A program made the position numbers and the translations under genes. Of a DNA stretch of 64,000 nt, positions 15,632 through 23,731 are shown one piece after another. The notes beneath the pieces are model-generated. The model searched no databases. It saw nothing but the letters and a program-made list of their open reading frames with translations, and was not told the origin of the DNA. The DNA comes from VGTK01 sp046327915 (GTDB lineage Bacteria; Desulfobacterota; Binatia; UBA12015). Numbering within the stretch: position 1 is the stretch's first letter; each line of letters begins with the position of its first letter. The stretch is taken from the NCBI GenBank assembly GCA_046327915.1, contig JAXLXO010000012.1:62001-126000 (forward strand), written 5' to 3'.

Positions 15632-16903
15632 GTGAAGAGCAACAGCGATTCGACAAGCCGGAACGCACGCGGCGAGCAGAGCCTGCACGCCGCGATGGCG
15701 GACCTCGCCGCCGGGCGCATGATCCTCGTGGTGGACGACGCGGAGCAGCCGCGCCAGGGCGAGGTGTGCGTCGCAGCGCAGCTGACCACCCCCGAGCACA
15801 TCGGCTTCATGGCGGTGCACGCGCGCGGACTCGTCTGCCTCGCCGTCCTGCCACCGACGCTGCTGCGCCTCGGCATCCCGTTGATGCCGGCCGACCGCGC
15901 GGCGGACGAGTACGTCGCCTACGGCACCTCGTTCGAGGCGCGGCGCGGCGTCTCGACCGGAATCTCGGCCGCCGACCGCGCGGCGACGATCCGCGTCGCG
16001 ATCGACGAGCGCAGCGGCCCGAACGACATCGTCATGCCGGGCCACGTGCCTCCGATCCAGGTCTCGCCGGGTGGAACGCTCGAGCGGCCCGGACGGATCG
16101 AGGCGGCGCTCGACGTGGTCCGTCTTGCGGCGCTTCGTCCGGCGGCGACCGTGTGCACCGTGCTCGACCGCGAGGGCGACGTCGCGCGCGGCACGCAGCT
16201 GATCGCGTTCGCGCGCAAGCACAAGCTCAAGATGGTCGCGGTGGACGCGGTGATCCGGCACCGGCTGCGCTCCGAGCTGCTGGTCGAGCGGCTCGACGAG
16301 CGCGAGCTCGAGAGCGCGTACGGCGGCAAGTTCCGGGCGATCGCGTACCGGAACAAGGTCGACGATTCGGAGCACATGGCGCTGGTGCGCGGACGACCGA
16401 AGCGCGACGAGGCGGTTCTGGTCCGCGTGCACTCGCAGTGCCTGACGGGTGACGTGCTGGGCTCGCGCCGCTGCGACTGCGGCGAGCAGCTCGAGGCCGC
16501 GGTCCGGATGATCGCGGAGGCCGGCCGCGGCGTTCTCGTCTACCTCCACCAGGAGGGACGCGGCATCGGTCTCGCGAACAAGATCCGTGCGTACGCCCTG
16601 CAGGACAAGGGGCTCGACACGGTCGAGGCGAACCTCGAGCTCGGCTTCACCGACGACCCGCGCGACTACGGCATCAGCGCGCAGATCCTGCGCGACCTCG
16701 GCATCTCGAGCGTCAAGCTGCTGACCAACAACTCGCGCAAGATCAGCGGGCTCACCAGCTACGGCATCGAGGTGACCGAGCGCGTGCCGATCGAGGCCCT
16801 GCCGCACGCGCTCAACATCGGCTACCTGCGCACGAAGCGGGCGAAGCTCGGTCACATCCTGACCGGGCTCGAGACGGGTGCACGCCCGGGAAGGGGCGCC
16901 TGA
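15632..16903 (+). CDS. ribBA: RibBA-type protein: active-looking GTP cyclohydrolase II, degenerate DHBP-synthase half
   Basis: A 423-residue two-domain protein. The C-terminal half (about 215-423) is a well-conserved GTP cyclohydrolase II: the zinc set in CLTGDVLGSRRCDCGEQL, HQEGRGIGLANKIRAYALQ and LLTNNSRKI. The N-terminal half aligns end to end with 3,4-dihydroxybutanone-4-phosphate synthase but has lost its active site. The acidic loop reads DDAEQPRQGE (35-44) instead of DDEDRENEGD; the metal-binding His of RxGHTEA is Arg155; the catalytic Glu after the conserved Cys is Thr176; and RPGHVFPL reads MPGHVPPI. I infer cyclohydrolase activity only. The start is a GTG eight bases after ribD, preceded by GATGAGG. 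Confidence 0.93.
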   Translation: MKSNSDSTSRNARGEQSLHAAMADLAAGRMILVVDDAEQPRQGEVCVAAQLTTPEHIGFMAVHARGLVCLAVLPPTLLRLGIPLMPADRAADEYVAYGTSFEARRGVSTGISAADRAATIRVAIDERSGPNDIVMPGHVPPIQVSPGGTLERPGRIEAALDVVRLAALRPAATVCTVLDREGDVARGTQLIAFARKHKLKMVAVDAVIRHRLRSELLVERLDERELESAYGGKFRAIAYRNKVDDSEHMALVRGRPKRDEAVLVRVHSQCLTGDVLGSRRCDCGEQLEAAVRMIAEAGRGVLVYLHQEGRGIGLANKIRAYALQDKGLDTVEANLELGFTDDPRDYGISAQILRDLGISSVKLLTNNSRKISGLTSYGIEVTERVPIEALPHALNIGYLRTKRAKLGHILTGLETGARPGRGA

Positions 16904-17377
16904 GTGCGCGAGATCGTCGGAAAGCCTGCGGGCGCGGGGCTGCGCATCGCGATCGTGGTGGCGCGCTTCAACCGCTCGGTGACCGAGTCCCTGCTCGACG
17001 GTGCCCTCGAGTGCCTGCGCGAGTACGGCGTCGCGGACGACGCGATCGAAGTGCTCCGCGTCCCGGGCGCCTTCGAGATCACGGTCGCGGCCGAGCACTG
17101 CGCGGCGAGCGGACGCTACGCGGCGCTCATCTGTCTCGGCGCGGTCGTGCGCGGCGAGACGCCGCACTTCGAGTTCATCTCGCGCGAGGTCAGCCGCGGC
17201 GTGAACGACGTCGCGTGCCGGCACCGCATCCCGGTCGCGTTCGGCGTGCTCACCACCGACAACATGGAGCAGGCGCTCGCGCGTGCGGGCGAAGGGCACG
17301 GCAACAAGGGCTACGAGGCGGCGATCACGGCGCTCGAGATGGCGGCGCTGCTGCGCGACCACGCGCGGCTGAGCTGA
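16904..17377 (+). CDS. ribH: 6,7-dimethyl-8-ribityllumazine synthase
   Basis: RibH condenses the pyrimidine from RibD with dihydroxybutanone phosphate to give lumazine. The 157-residue protein has IAIVVARFNRSVTESLLDGA, the phosphate-binding PGAFEI, ICLGAVVRGETPHFEF with the proton-relay region, and PVAFGVLTTDNMEQALARAG near the end. The start is a GTG immediately after the ribBA stop (0-bp gap). No riboflavin synthase gene (ribE) lies between or after the rib genes here. Confidence 0.96.
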   Translation: MREIVGKPAGAGLRIAIVVARFNRSVTESLLDGALECLREYGVADDAIEVLRVPGAFEITVAAEHCAASGRYAALICLGAVVRGETPHFEFISREVSRGVNDVACRHRIPVAFGVLTTDNMEQALARAGEGHGNKGYEAAITALEMAALLRDHARLS

Positions 17378-17393
17378 GGCGCGGAGCGGTCGC

Positions 17394-17861
17394 GTGAAGG
17401 GAAGTCTGAATGCCCGCCGCCGGGCACGCGAGCTCGCCGTGCAGGCGCTCTATCAGATGGACGTCGCCGGAGTCGCGCAGGAGCAGGCGATCGCGACTGC
17501 GCTGCGCATGACCGGCCCCGACGAGGCGCCACCGGACGAGGCGACGCTGCCGTCCGAGATCGACGTCGCCTACGCGGAGCAGCTCGTCCGCATGGTGAGC
17601 GCGGATCGCCCGCGCTACGACGCGCTGATCGCGGCGTCGCTCGCGAACTGGCGCCTCGACCGGATCGGCCGTCTCGATGCGCAGATCCTTCGCGTCGGAG
17701 CGGCCGAGCTCGCGAACCGGCTCGCGCCGAAGCCGGTGGTGATCGACGAGGCGGTGGAGATCGCGCGCGACTATTGCGGCGACGAGGCGCGCGCGTTCGT
17801 GAACGGCGTCCTCGACGGCGTCGCGCGTGCAGTGGAAGCGTCCGGGGAGAACGTCACGTGA
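17394..17861 (+). CDS. nusB: transcription antitermination factor NusB
   Basis: NusB binds boxA RNA with S10 in rRNA antitermination. The 155-residue helical protein begins with the diagnostic RRRARELAVQALYQMD and contains LIAASLANWRLDRIGRLDAQILRVGAAEL and the terminal helix AFVNGVLDGVARA. The ribH-nusB order is widespread. The start is a GTG after GCGGAG. The stop overlaps the leuS start in a GTGA. Confidence 0.95.
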   Translation: MKGSLNARRRARELAVQALYQMDVAGVAQEQAIATALRMTGPDEAPPDEATLPSEIDVAYAEQLVRMVSADRPRYDALIAASLANWRLDRIGRLDAQILRVGAAELANRLAPKPVVIDEAVEIARDYCGDEARAFVNGVLDGVARAVEASGENVT

Positions 17862-20530
17862 GCCTTCGTTTCGATCCTGCCATCGAGCCACGCTGGCGCG
17901 AGTTCTGGGCCCGCGAGGGAATCTTCAAGGCCGGACGCCGCGCCAACGCGCCGCGCCGCTACATCCTCGAGATGTTCCCGTACCCCAGCGGCGACCTGCA
18001 CATGGGGCACGGCAAGAACTACTTCATCGGCGACGCGCTGACCCGCTACTGGGTGATGCGCGGCCACGACGTGCTGCACCCGTTCGGCTGGGACGCGTTC
18101 GGCCTGCCGGCCGAGAACGCCGCGATCAAGTTCAAGACGCACCCGCGCGCGTGGACGCTGCGCAACATCGAGGAGTCGAAGAAGTCGCTCGAGATCGCGG
18201 GCATCATGTACGACTGGTCGCGCGAGGTGACCACCTGCGAGCCGGACTACTACCGCTGGACGCAGGAGCTCTTCCTGCTGCTCTACGAGCGCGGGCTCGC
18301 CTATCGCGCCAAGGCGACGGTCAACTGGGATCCGGTCGACCAGACCGTTCTCGCGAACGAGCAGGTCGACGCGTCCGGACGGAGCTGGCGCAGCGGCGCG
18401 CTGGTCGAGAAGCGCGAGCTGTCGCAGTGGTTCTTCCGCATCACCGACTACGCGCAGCGCCTGCTCGACGACATCGACAAGCTCGACGCCTGGCCCGAGA
18501 AGGTGCGGGCGATGCAGCGCAACTGGATCGGCCGCAGCGAGGGCGCGGAGGTCGAGTTCGACGTCGCGGGACGCGACGAGCGCATCACCGTCTTCACGAC
18601 GCGTCCGGACACGCTGTTCGGCGCGACGTTCCTCGTTCTCGCGCCGGAGCACCCGCTGGTCGCGAAGCTCGCGAGCGACGCGAATCGAGCGGCGGTCGAG
18701 GAGTACGTGGCGCAGGCGCGGCGGCGCAGCGAGATCGACCGCCAGAGCACCGAGCGCGAGAAGACCGGCGTGCCGCTCGGCGCGTTCTGCGTGAATCCGG
18801 TCAACGGGCGCGAGATCCCGATCTGGATCGCCGACTACGTGCTCATGGGCTACGGCACCGGCGCGATCATGGCCGTGCCCGCGCACGACGAGCGCGACTT
18901 CGCGTTCGCGCGCACCTTCGGCATCGACATCGTCCCGGTGATCGCGCCCGCCGGCGGCCACGTCGACGCGGCGACCATGACCGAGGCCTTCACCGAGGAA
19001 GGCGTCATGCAGTCCTCGGGGAAGTTCGACGGTCAGGACAACCGCGAGGCGGGCAGGGCGATCGTCGCGTGGCTCGCCGAGAGCGGACGCGCGCGTCCGA
19101 AGGTGACCTTCCGGCTGCGCGACTGGCTGGTGAGCCGCCAGCGCTACTGGGGTGCCCCGATCCCGATGCTGCACCGTGCCGACGGCAACATCGTTCCGGT
19201 GCCGCGCGAGCAGCTGCCGGTCGTGCTGCCGACGATCGACGACTACCTGCCGAAGGGCCGCTCGCCGCTCGCGTCGAGCGAGAGCTTCGTCAACGCGAAG
19301 GACCCGGTCACCGGCGAGGCGGTCCAGCGCGACACCGACACCATGGACACGTTCGTCGACTCGTCCTGGTACTTCCTGCGCTACGCCGACGCGCAGAACC
19401 AGAGCGCCCTGTGGTCGCCGGAGGCGATCCGGCGCTGGATGCCGGTCGACCAGTACATCGGCGGCGTCGAGCACGCGATCCTGCACCTCCTGTACTCGCG
19501 CTTCATCACCAAGGTCCTGTACGACGCCGGACTCGTTCCCGAGGACGAGCCGTTCCGCGCGTTGTTCACGCAGGGCATGGTGCAGCGCCGTGTCCTCACG
19601 CCGCTGCGCGCGGAGACGGACGGTCGGCTGGTCGCGCCGGAGGAGCTCGTCAAGGCGATCGGCGTCCCCGACGCTCCGCTTTCGCGCGACGAGATGGCGC
19701 GCGCGCTGCGCGAGCGCAGCTACGCGCTGGTCGAGCGCGACGGCGGTTTCGCGGCGCAGAGCGGTCCGGTCACGATGAGCAAGAGTGCGGGCAACGGCGT
19801 GCCGATGGGACCGTTCGTGCGCGAGCACGGGTCGGACGTCGCGCGCATCACGATCCTCTTCGCCGCGCCGCCCGAGAACAACATGGAGTGGAGCGACGAG
19901 GGCGTCGGCGGGGCGGAGCGCTTCCTGAACCGCGTCGTGGCGCTCTTCGGTGCCGACCGCGAGGCGGTGGCTGCGCTTCGCGCGGAGCGCGGCAGCGAGG
20001 GGTTCGCCGCGATCATCGACGAGTCGGCGGGCCTCGACGAGGCGAGCGCTGCGCTGCGGCGGCGCCTTCATGCGACGATCAAGAAGGTCACGCTCGACAC
20101 CGAGCACTTCGGCTTCAACACGGCTCTGGCGGCGCTGATGGAGCTGCTCAACGACGCGAGCCGGCAACGTGCGGCGGCGGGCACGGCAACGCCGCTGTTC
20201 TGCGCGACCGCGTGGACCTTCGCGCGGCTGCTCGCGCCGTTCGCGCCGCACCTCGCCGAGGAGCTGCACGCGTGGTTCGGCGGCACCGGCACGGTCTACG
20301 ATGCGGGTTGGCCGGTCTGGGACGAGGCGGCGCTCACCGCGGACACGATCGAGATCGTGCTGCAGGTGAACGGCAAGGTTCGCGACAAGATCGTCGTGCC
20401 GCGCGATTCGTCGGACGACGATCTGAAGGCGCGGGCGCTCGAGAGTGCGAAGGTCGGGGAGTCGATGGGCGGGAAGGCGCTGCGCAAGGCGATCGTCGTT
20501 CCGGGCAAGCTCGTGAATCTGGTAGTGTGA
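17858..20530 (+). CDS. leuS: leucyl-tRNA synthetase
   Basis: An 890-residue class I synthetase charging tRNA-Leu. The N terminus has YPSGDLHMGHGKNYF, with the HMGH signature. The editing domain is present, with TTRPDTLFGATF and MAVPAHDERDFAFA, so mischarged tRNA should be hydrolysed. The second signature reads VTMSKSAGNG: the first Lys of KMSKS is Thr, while the second Lys, the one most needed for catalysis, is kept. The C-terminal domain ends ALRKAIVVPGKLVNLVV. The GTG start overlaps the nusB stop. Confidence 0.96.
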   Translation: MSLRFDPAIEPRWREFWAREGIFKAGRRANAPRRYILEMFPYPSGDLHMGHGKNYFIGDALTRYWVMRGHDVLHPFGWDAFGLPAENAAIKFKTHPRAWTLRNIEESKKSLEIAGIMYDWSREVTTCEPDYYRWTQELFLLLYERGLAYRAKATVNWDPVDQTVLANEQVDASGRSWRSGALVEKRELSQWFFRITDYAQRLLDDIDKLDAWPEKVRAMQRNWIGRSEGAEVEFDVAGRDERITVFTTRPDTLFGATFLVLAPEHPLVAKLASDANRAAVEEYVAQARRRSEIDRQSTEREKTGVPLGAFCVNPVNGREIPIWIADYVLMGYGTGAIMAVPAHDERDFAFARTFGIDIVPVIAPAGGHVDAATMTEAFTEEGVMQSSGKFDGQDNREAGRAIVAWLAESGRARPKVTFRLRDWLVSRQRYWGAPIPMLHRADGNIVPVPREQLPVVLPTIDDYLPKGRSPLASSESFVNAKDPVTGEAVQRDTDTMDTFVDSSWYFLRYADAQNQSALWSPEAIRRWMPVDQYIGGVEHAILHLLYSRFITKVLYDAGLVPEDEPFRALFTQGMVQRRVLTPLRAETDGRLVAPEELVKAIGVPDAPLSRDEMARALRERSYALVERDGGFAAQSGPVTMSKSAGNGVPMGPFVREHGSDVARITILFAAPPENNMEWSDEGVGGAERFLNRVVALFGADREAVAALRAERGSEGFAAIIDESAGLDEASAALRRRLHATIKKVTLDTEHFGFNTALAALMELLNDASRQRAAAGTATPLFCATAWTFARLLAPFAPHLAEELHAWFGGTGTVYDAGWPVWDEAALTADTIEIVLQVNGKVRDKIVVPRDSSDDDLKARALESAKVGESMGGKALRKAIVVPGKLVNLVV

Positions 20531-20535
20531 CCGCG

Positions 20536-21141
20536 ATGGCCGCACCGACCCGTCCTCGCGTCGTCGTCGTGCTGTGCGCGCTCGCGCTGCTCGCGACGAC
20601 GCACTGCGGGTACCACTTCCCCGGCGAGGGCTCGCTGCCCGGCGGTGCGACGTCGATTCACGTCGCGAAGTTCGAGAACCGGACGCGCGACGCGGGCCTC
20701 GAGAACTATCTTCTCGAGGCGATCCAGACGGAGATCGCGCGGCGCGGCCAGTTCACCCTTCAGCCGCAGCGCAGCGACGCGCAGCTCACGCTCGAGGGCG
20801 CGATCCTCTCGGTCGAGAAGCGGCCGGTCGCGTTCTCGTCCAGCGACGAGGCGTTGCAGTACCAGACCTACGTCACGATCAGCGCGGTGCTGCGCGACAC
20901 GCGCAACAACAAGGCCGTGTGGCGCATCTCGCAGCTGCGCGAGGGGGAGTCCTACGGCGCCACGTCGAGCACGGTCGTCACCGACTCGCCGGACTTCCTC
21001 AGCGGATCCACGCTCAATCCGAAGGACATCGCACAGCTCTCCGACGTGCAGCTCTCCGAGTCGCAGGAACGCGACGCGCTCGACCGCGTGTTCCAGAACA
21101 CGTCGCGCGACCTCTACAACGCGATGGTGGAGAACTTCTGA
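20536..21141 (+). CDS. lptE: LPS-assembly lipoprotein LptE
   Basis: LptE plugs the LptD barrel that inserts LPS into the outer membrane. The 201-residue protein has a signal peptide with ALALLATTHC, then GYHFPGEGSLPGG and SIHVAKFENRT, the typical LptE start. His at the position before the lipidated Cys is unusual for a lipobox. It follows leuS and precedes holA, the usual order in Gram-negatives. The start could instead be a GTG at 20527 that overlaps the leuS stop; the ATG was preferred. Confidence 0.88.
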   Translation: MAAPTRPRVVVVLCALALLATTHCGYHFPGEGSLPGGATSIHVAKFENRTRDAGLENYLLEAIQTEIARRGQFTLQPQRSDAQLTLEGAILSVEKRPVAFSSSDEALQYQTYVTISAVLRDTRNNKAVWRISQLREGESYGATSSTVVTDSPDFLSGSTLNPKDIAQLSDVQLSESQERDALDRVFQNTSRDLYNAMVENF

Positions 21142-21260
21142 CGCGGACGCCGCGCAGCGCGCCTGCCGGGCGCGGCGGTGGCGGGACGCGCAAGGAGCCT
21201 GCCGCGCGCGACCACGCCGGGGCCGCCGCGGGCGACGGGGAGCGCGCGGAGTCGGGATCG

Positions 21261-22217
21261 GTGCTGCTCCTCGCGGGCGACGGTCTGCTCGTCGATCGCC
21301 GGCTCGCCGAGATCCAGGCGAAGAGCGTCGGTGCCAACCCGGCGTTCGGCGCCTTCGAGCTTCTGCAGGGCGACCAGGCGACGCTGGAAGACGTGATGAC
21401 GGCGGTGCGCACCTTCTCCCCGACCGGCCAGCGTCTCGTGGTTCTGCGCCGCGCGGAGCGGATGCGGGAGGACGTGCAGAAGGCGCTCGCGGCGGCGCTC
21501 GACGAGATCCCGAAGGGCGCGCAGCTCGTCCTCGTCGCGCTCGAGCCCGACATGCGGAAGAGCCTCTTCGCGGCGCTGGCGAAGCGCGGCGCGGTTGAGC
21601 AGCTCGAGCTCGGCAACCCGCGCGACGCCGCCGGCACGCGCCGCGCCGTGATGGCGCTCGCCGGGCGCATGGCCCGAGAGCTGTCGCTGCGCCTCGGCGC
21701 CGGTGCGGCGGAAGCGCTCGCCGATCACCTGGGCAACGAGCCGCAGATGCTCGCCCGGGAGATCGAGAAGCTCGCGCTGCGCTTTCCCGACACGGAGGTG
21801 GGGCCCGATCAGGTGCTCGACACGGTGAGCGGCGAGCGCAGCCCGGTCGCGTTCGCCCTCGAGGGGGCCGTCCGTGACCGGCGCGTGGCGCACGCGATCG
21901 CGGCGCTGCGCACCGCGCTGAACGGCGGTGACCGACCGGAGCTGCTGGTCGGGCAGATCGCTTCGGAGTTGCGAGCGCTGCTCCGGGCGCGGGCGCTGCT
22001 CGACTCCGGGATGGACGAGGAGTCCGTGAAGCGGACGCTCGGTGGCCGCGGCTTCTACGTCGTGCCGCGAGCGCGCAACTACCGTCGCACCGAGCTCACG
22101 CGAGCGCTGCGCGCGCTCGCGGAGGTGGACGTCGCAGCCAAGACGGGCGGCGGCGGCGTGCCGGCGCGTCTCGAGAAGGTCCTGCTCGACCTGCGTCCGC
22201 CGCGCGCGACGTCCTGA
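21261..22217 (+). CDS. holA: DNA polymerase III δ subunit
   Basis: HolA is the clamp-loader subunit that opens the sliding clamp. Recognisable segments are VLLLAGDGLLVDRRLAEI at the first strand, QRLVVLRRAERM, LADHLGNEPQMLAREIEKLAL and LLVGQIASELRALL. From the GTG at 21261 it has 318 residues, a little short, because it starts right at the first β-strand. The frame stays open upstream with Ala/Gly/Arg-rich sequence back to a CTG at 21138. That CTG has GGTGGAG before it and overlaps the lptE stop, giving a 359-residue alternative. The identity is firm; the start is not. Confidence 0.88.
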   Translation: MLLLAGDGLLVDRRLAEIQAKSVGANPAFGAFELLQGDQATLEDVMTAVRTFSPTGQRLVVLRRAERMREDVQKALAAALDEIPKGAQLVLVALEPDMRKSLFAALAKRGAVEQLELGNPRDAAGTRRAVMALAGRMARELSLRLGAGAAEALADHLGNEPQMLAREIEKLALRFPDTEVGPDQVLDTVSGERSPVAFALEGAVRDRRVAHAIAALRTALNGGDRPELLVGQIASELRALLRARALLDSGMDEESVKRTLGGRGFYVVPRARNYRRTELTRALRALAEVDVAAKTGGGGVPARLEKVLLDLRPPRATS

Positions 22218-22236
22218 GCGCGGCGGACCGTCGAGA

Positions 22237-22500
22237 TCAGCCCAGCTTCGCGACCTGCTTCGCGAGGCGCGAGATGCGGCGTGCAGCGGCGTTCTTGTGC
22301 AGCACGCCCTTCGCCGCGGCCTTGTCGAGCGTCGACGCGACCTTGGGCAGCGTGGCGCGCGAGCTCTCGGCGTCGGCTGCGCCCACGAGCGTACGAAGCT
22401 TCTTCACTTCGGTACGGACGTGGCTGCGGACCGCCTGATTGCGGGCCGCGCGCTTGACCGACTGACGGTGTCTCTTCTCTGCGGACGGATGATTGGCCAT
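22237..22500 (-). CDS. rpsT: 30S ribosomal protein S20
   Basis: An 87-residue basic helical protein, ANHPSAEKRHRQSVKRAARNQ after the initiator Met, typical of S20, ending RISRLAKQVAKLG. It binds 16S rRNA in early 30S assembly. The gene converges on holA and lies 48 bp after mazG on the minus strand. Its Shine-Dalgarno GAGGG forms part of a small hairpin arm. Confidence 0.97.
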   Translation of the reverse strand: MANHPSAEKRHRQSVKRAARNQAVRSHVRTEVKKLRTLVGAADAESSRATLPKVASTLDKAAAKGVLHKNAAARRISRLAKQVAKLG

Positions 22501-22505
22501 GAATC

Positions 22506-22522
22506 CCTCGTTGGAAACGAGG
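22506..22522 (-). promoter_or_regulatory. hairpin overlapping the rpsT ribosome-binding site
   Basis: On the minus strand CCTCGTT and AACGAGG pair perfectly around a 3-nt loop, five bases before the rpsT ATG. The 3' arm contains the GAGG of the Shine-Dalgarno sequence, so folding would hide it. S20 represses its own translation in E. coli; the same purpose here is inference. Confidence 0.4.
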
Positions 22523-22523
22523 C

Positions 22524-22552
22524 CGTTTAGCCTTTGGCGCCGCTCGCTTCAA
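22524..22552 (-). promoter_or_regulatory. candidate rpsT promoter
   Basis: On the minus strand TTGAAG (complement of 22547-22552), a 17-bp spacer and TAAACG (complement of 22524-22529). The predicted start near 22517 would cut away most of the 5' arm of the RBS hairpin, so only read-through from mazG would carry the full hairpin. Confidence 0.4.
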
Positions 22553-23361
22553 GGCGCCGTCGTGGGCGGGTCCGGGACGGGATCTTTGCCCTCCTGGAGC
22601 TCCCGCTTGGCCTTCTCCCAGCGGCGGTCCAGCTCCTCGGCGGGCAGGGCATGCATGTCGTGGCCCTCCCGGCGGACCCCCGACTCGACGCGCCGGAAGC
22701 GCTCCTCGAAGCGGTCCACCGCGGCGCCGAGGGCGAGCTCCGGCTCGACGTCGAGCTTGCGCGCGAGGTTCGCGGTCGCGAGCAGGAGATCCCCGAGCTC
22801 GTCGGCGATGCGGGTGCGCTCGCCCGAGCGCATCGCCTCGGCGAGCTCCGCGCGCTCCTCGTCGACCTTGCGCAGGACTCCGTGGACGTCCGGCCAGTCG
22901 AAGCCGACCCGGGACGCCTTCTCGCCGATGCGCTCCGCGCGCTGCAGGGAGGGCAGGGCGCGCGGCACGCCGTCGATCGCCGAAGCGTCCGCGCCGCGCT
23001 CGCGCTTCTTGATCTCCTCCCAGTTGCGCACCACCTGCGCCGCGCCGTCGACCTCGACGTCGCCGAAGACGTGCGGGTGGCGCCGTCGCATCTTGTCGAC
23101 GATTCCGCGGCACACGTCGTCCACCGAGAAGCGTCCCGCCTCGCGTGCCATCTCGGCGTGGAAGACGACCTGCAGCAGCAGATCGCCGAGCTCGGCGCAG
23201 AGCTCTGCGGGGTTGTCGCGGTCGATCGCCTCGGCGACCTCGTAGGCTTCCTCGATCACGTACTTGCGGATCGAGCGATGGGTCTGCTCGCGGTCCCAGG
23301 GGCAGCCGCCGGGGGCGCGCAGGCGCGACATGATCGCGATCAGCTCGTCGAACGACTCCAT
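22549..23361 (-). CDS. mazG: nucleoside triphosphate pyrophosphohydrolase MazG
   Basis: A 270-residue two-domain MazG that hydrolyses NTPs and dNTPs to monophosphates, a housecleaning role. The first domain has CPWDREQTHRSIRKYVIEEA and ELCAELGDLLLQVVFHAEMA. The second has FDWPDVHGVLRKVDEE and ELGDLLLATANLARKLD, each with the EExxE and ELGD metal motifs. The start is the ATG complementary to 23359-23361, with GGAGGAG upstream; a longer in-frame start lacks support. It is divergent from grxC and upstream of rpsT. Confidence 0.95.
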   Translation of the reverse strand: MESFDELIAIMSRLRAPGGCPWDREQTHRSIRKYVIEEAYEVAEAIDRDNPAELCAELGDLLLQVVFHAEMAREAGRFSVDDVCRGIVDKMRRRHPHVFGDVEVDGAAQVVRNWEEIKKRERGADASAIDGVPRALPSLQRAERIGEKASRVGFDWPDVHGVLRKVDEERAELAEAMRSGERTRIADELGDLLLATANLARKLDVEPELALGAAVDRFEERFRRVESGVRREGHDMHALPAEELDRRWEKAKRELQEGKDPVPDPPTTAP

Positions 23362-23473
23362 CGACTCTCCTCCGGCTCTCCTCGCACGGCTGCCGGTCCG
23401 GGCGTGCGCGGCGCCGCGTTGCCCCGACGGGGCCCTCGTACTACCTAGGGATTCGAGGGAAGCGAAGCACGCC

Positions 23474-23731
23474 ATGGCCGAAGTGAAGATCTACACCACG
23501 CGCTACTGTCCGTACTGCCACGCCGCGACCGCGCTGCTGACACAGAAGAACGTGGCCTTCGAGGAGATCGACGTGACCGGCGACAGCGCAGCCCGGGCCG
23601 ACCTCGCCGAGCGGACCGGACGCAGCACCGTGCCGCAGGTGTTCATCGACGGAGACTCCATCGGTGGATACGACGATCTCTCTGCTCTCGACCGCTCGGG
23701 TCGTCTGGACGAGCTGCTGCAGGCCGGGTGA
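23474..23731 (+). CDS. grxC: glutaredoxin 3-type protein
   Basis: An 85-residue glutaredoxin with the redox site CPYC (about residues 12-15), TVPQVFI with its cis-proline, and IGGYDDLSALDRSGRLDELL. It reduces disulfides with glutathione. The ATG at 23474 is taken because upstream in-frame sequence belongs to the mazG promoter side. The stop overlaps the pyrD start in a GTGA. Confidence 0.94.
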   Translation: MAEVKIYTTRYCPYCHAATALLTQKNVAFEEIDVTGDSAARADLAERTGRSTVPQVFIDGDSIGGYDDLSALDRSGRLDELLQAG

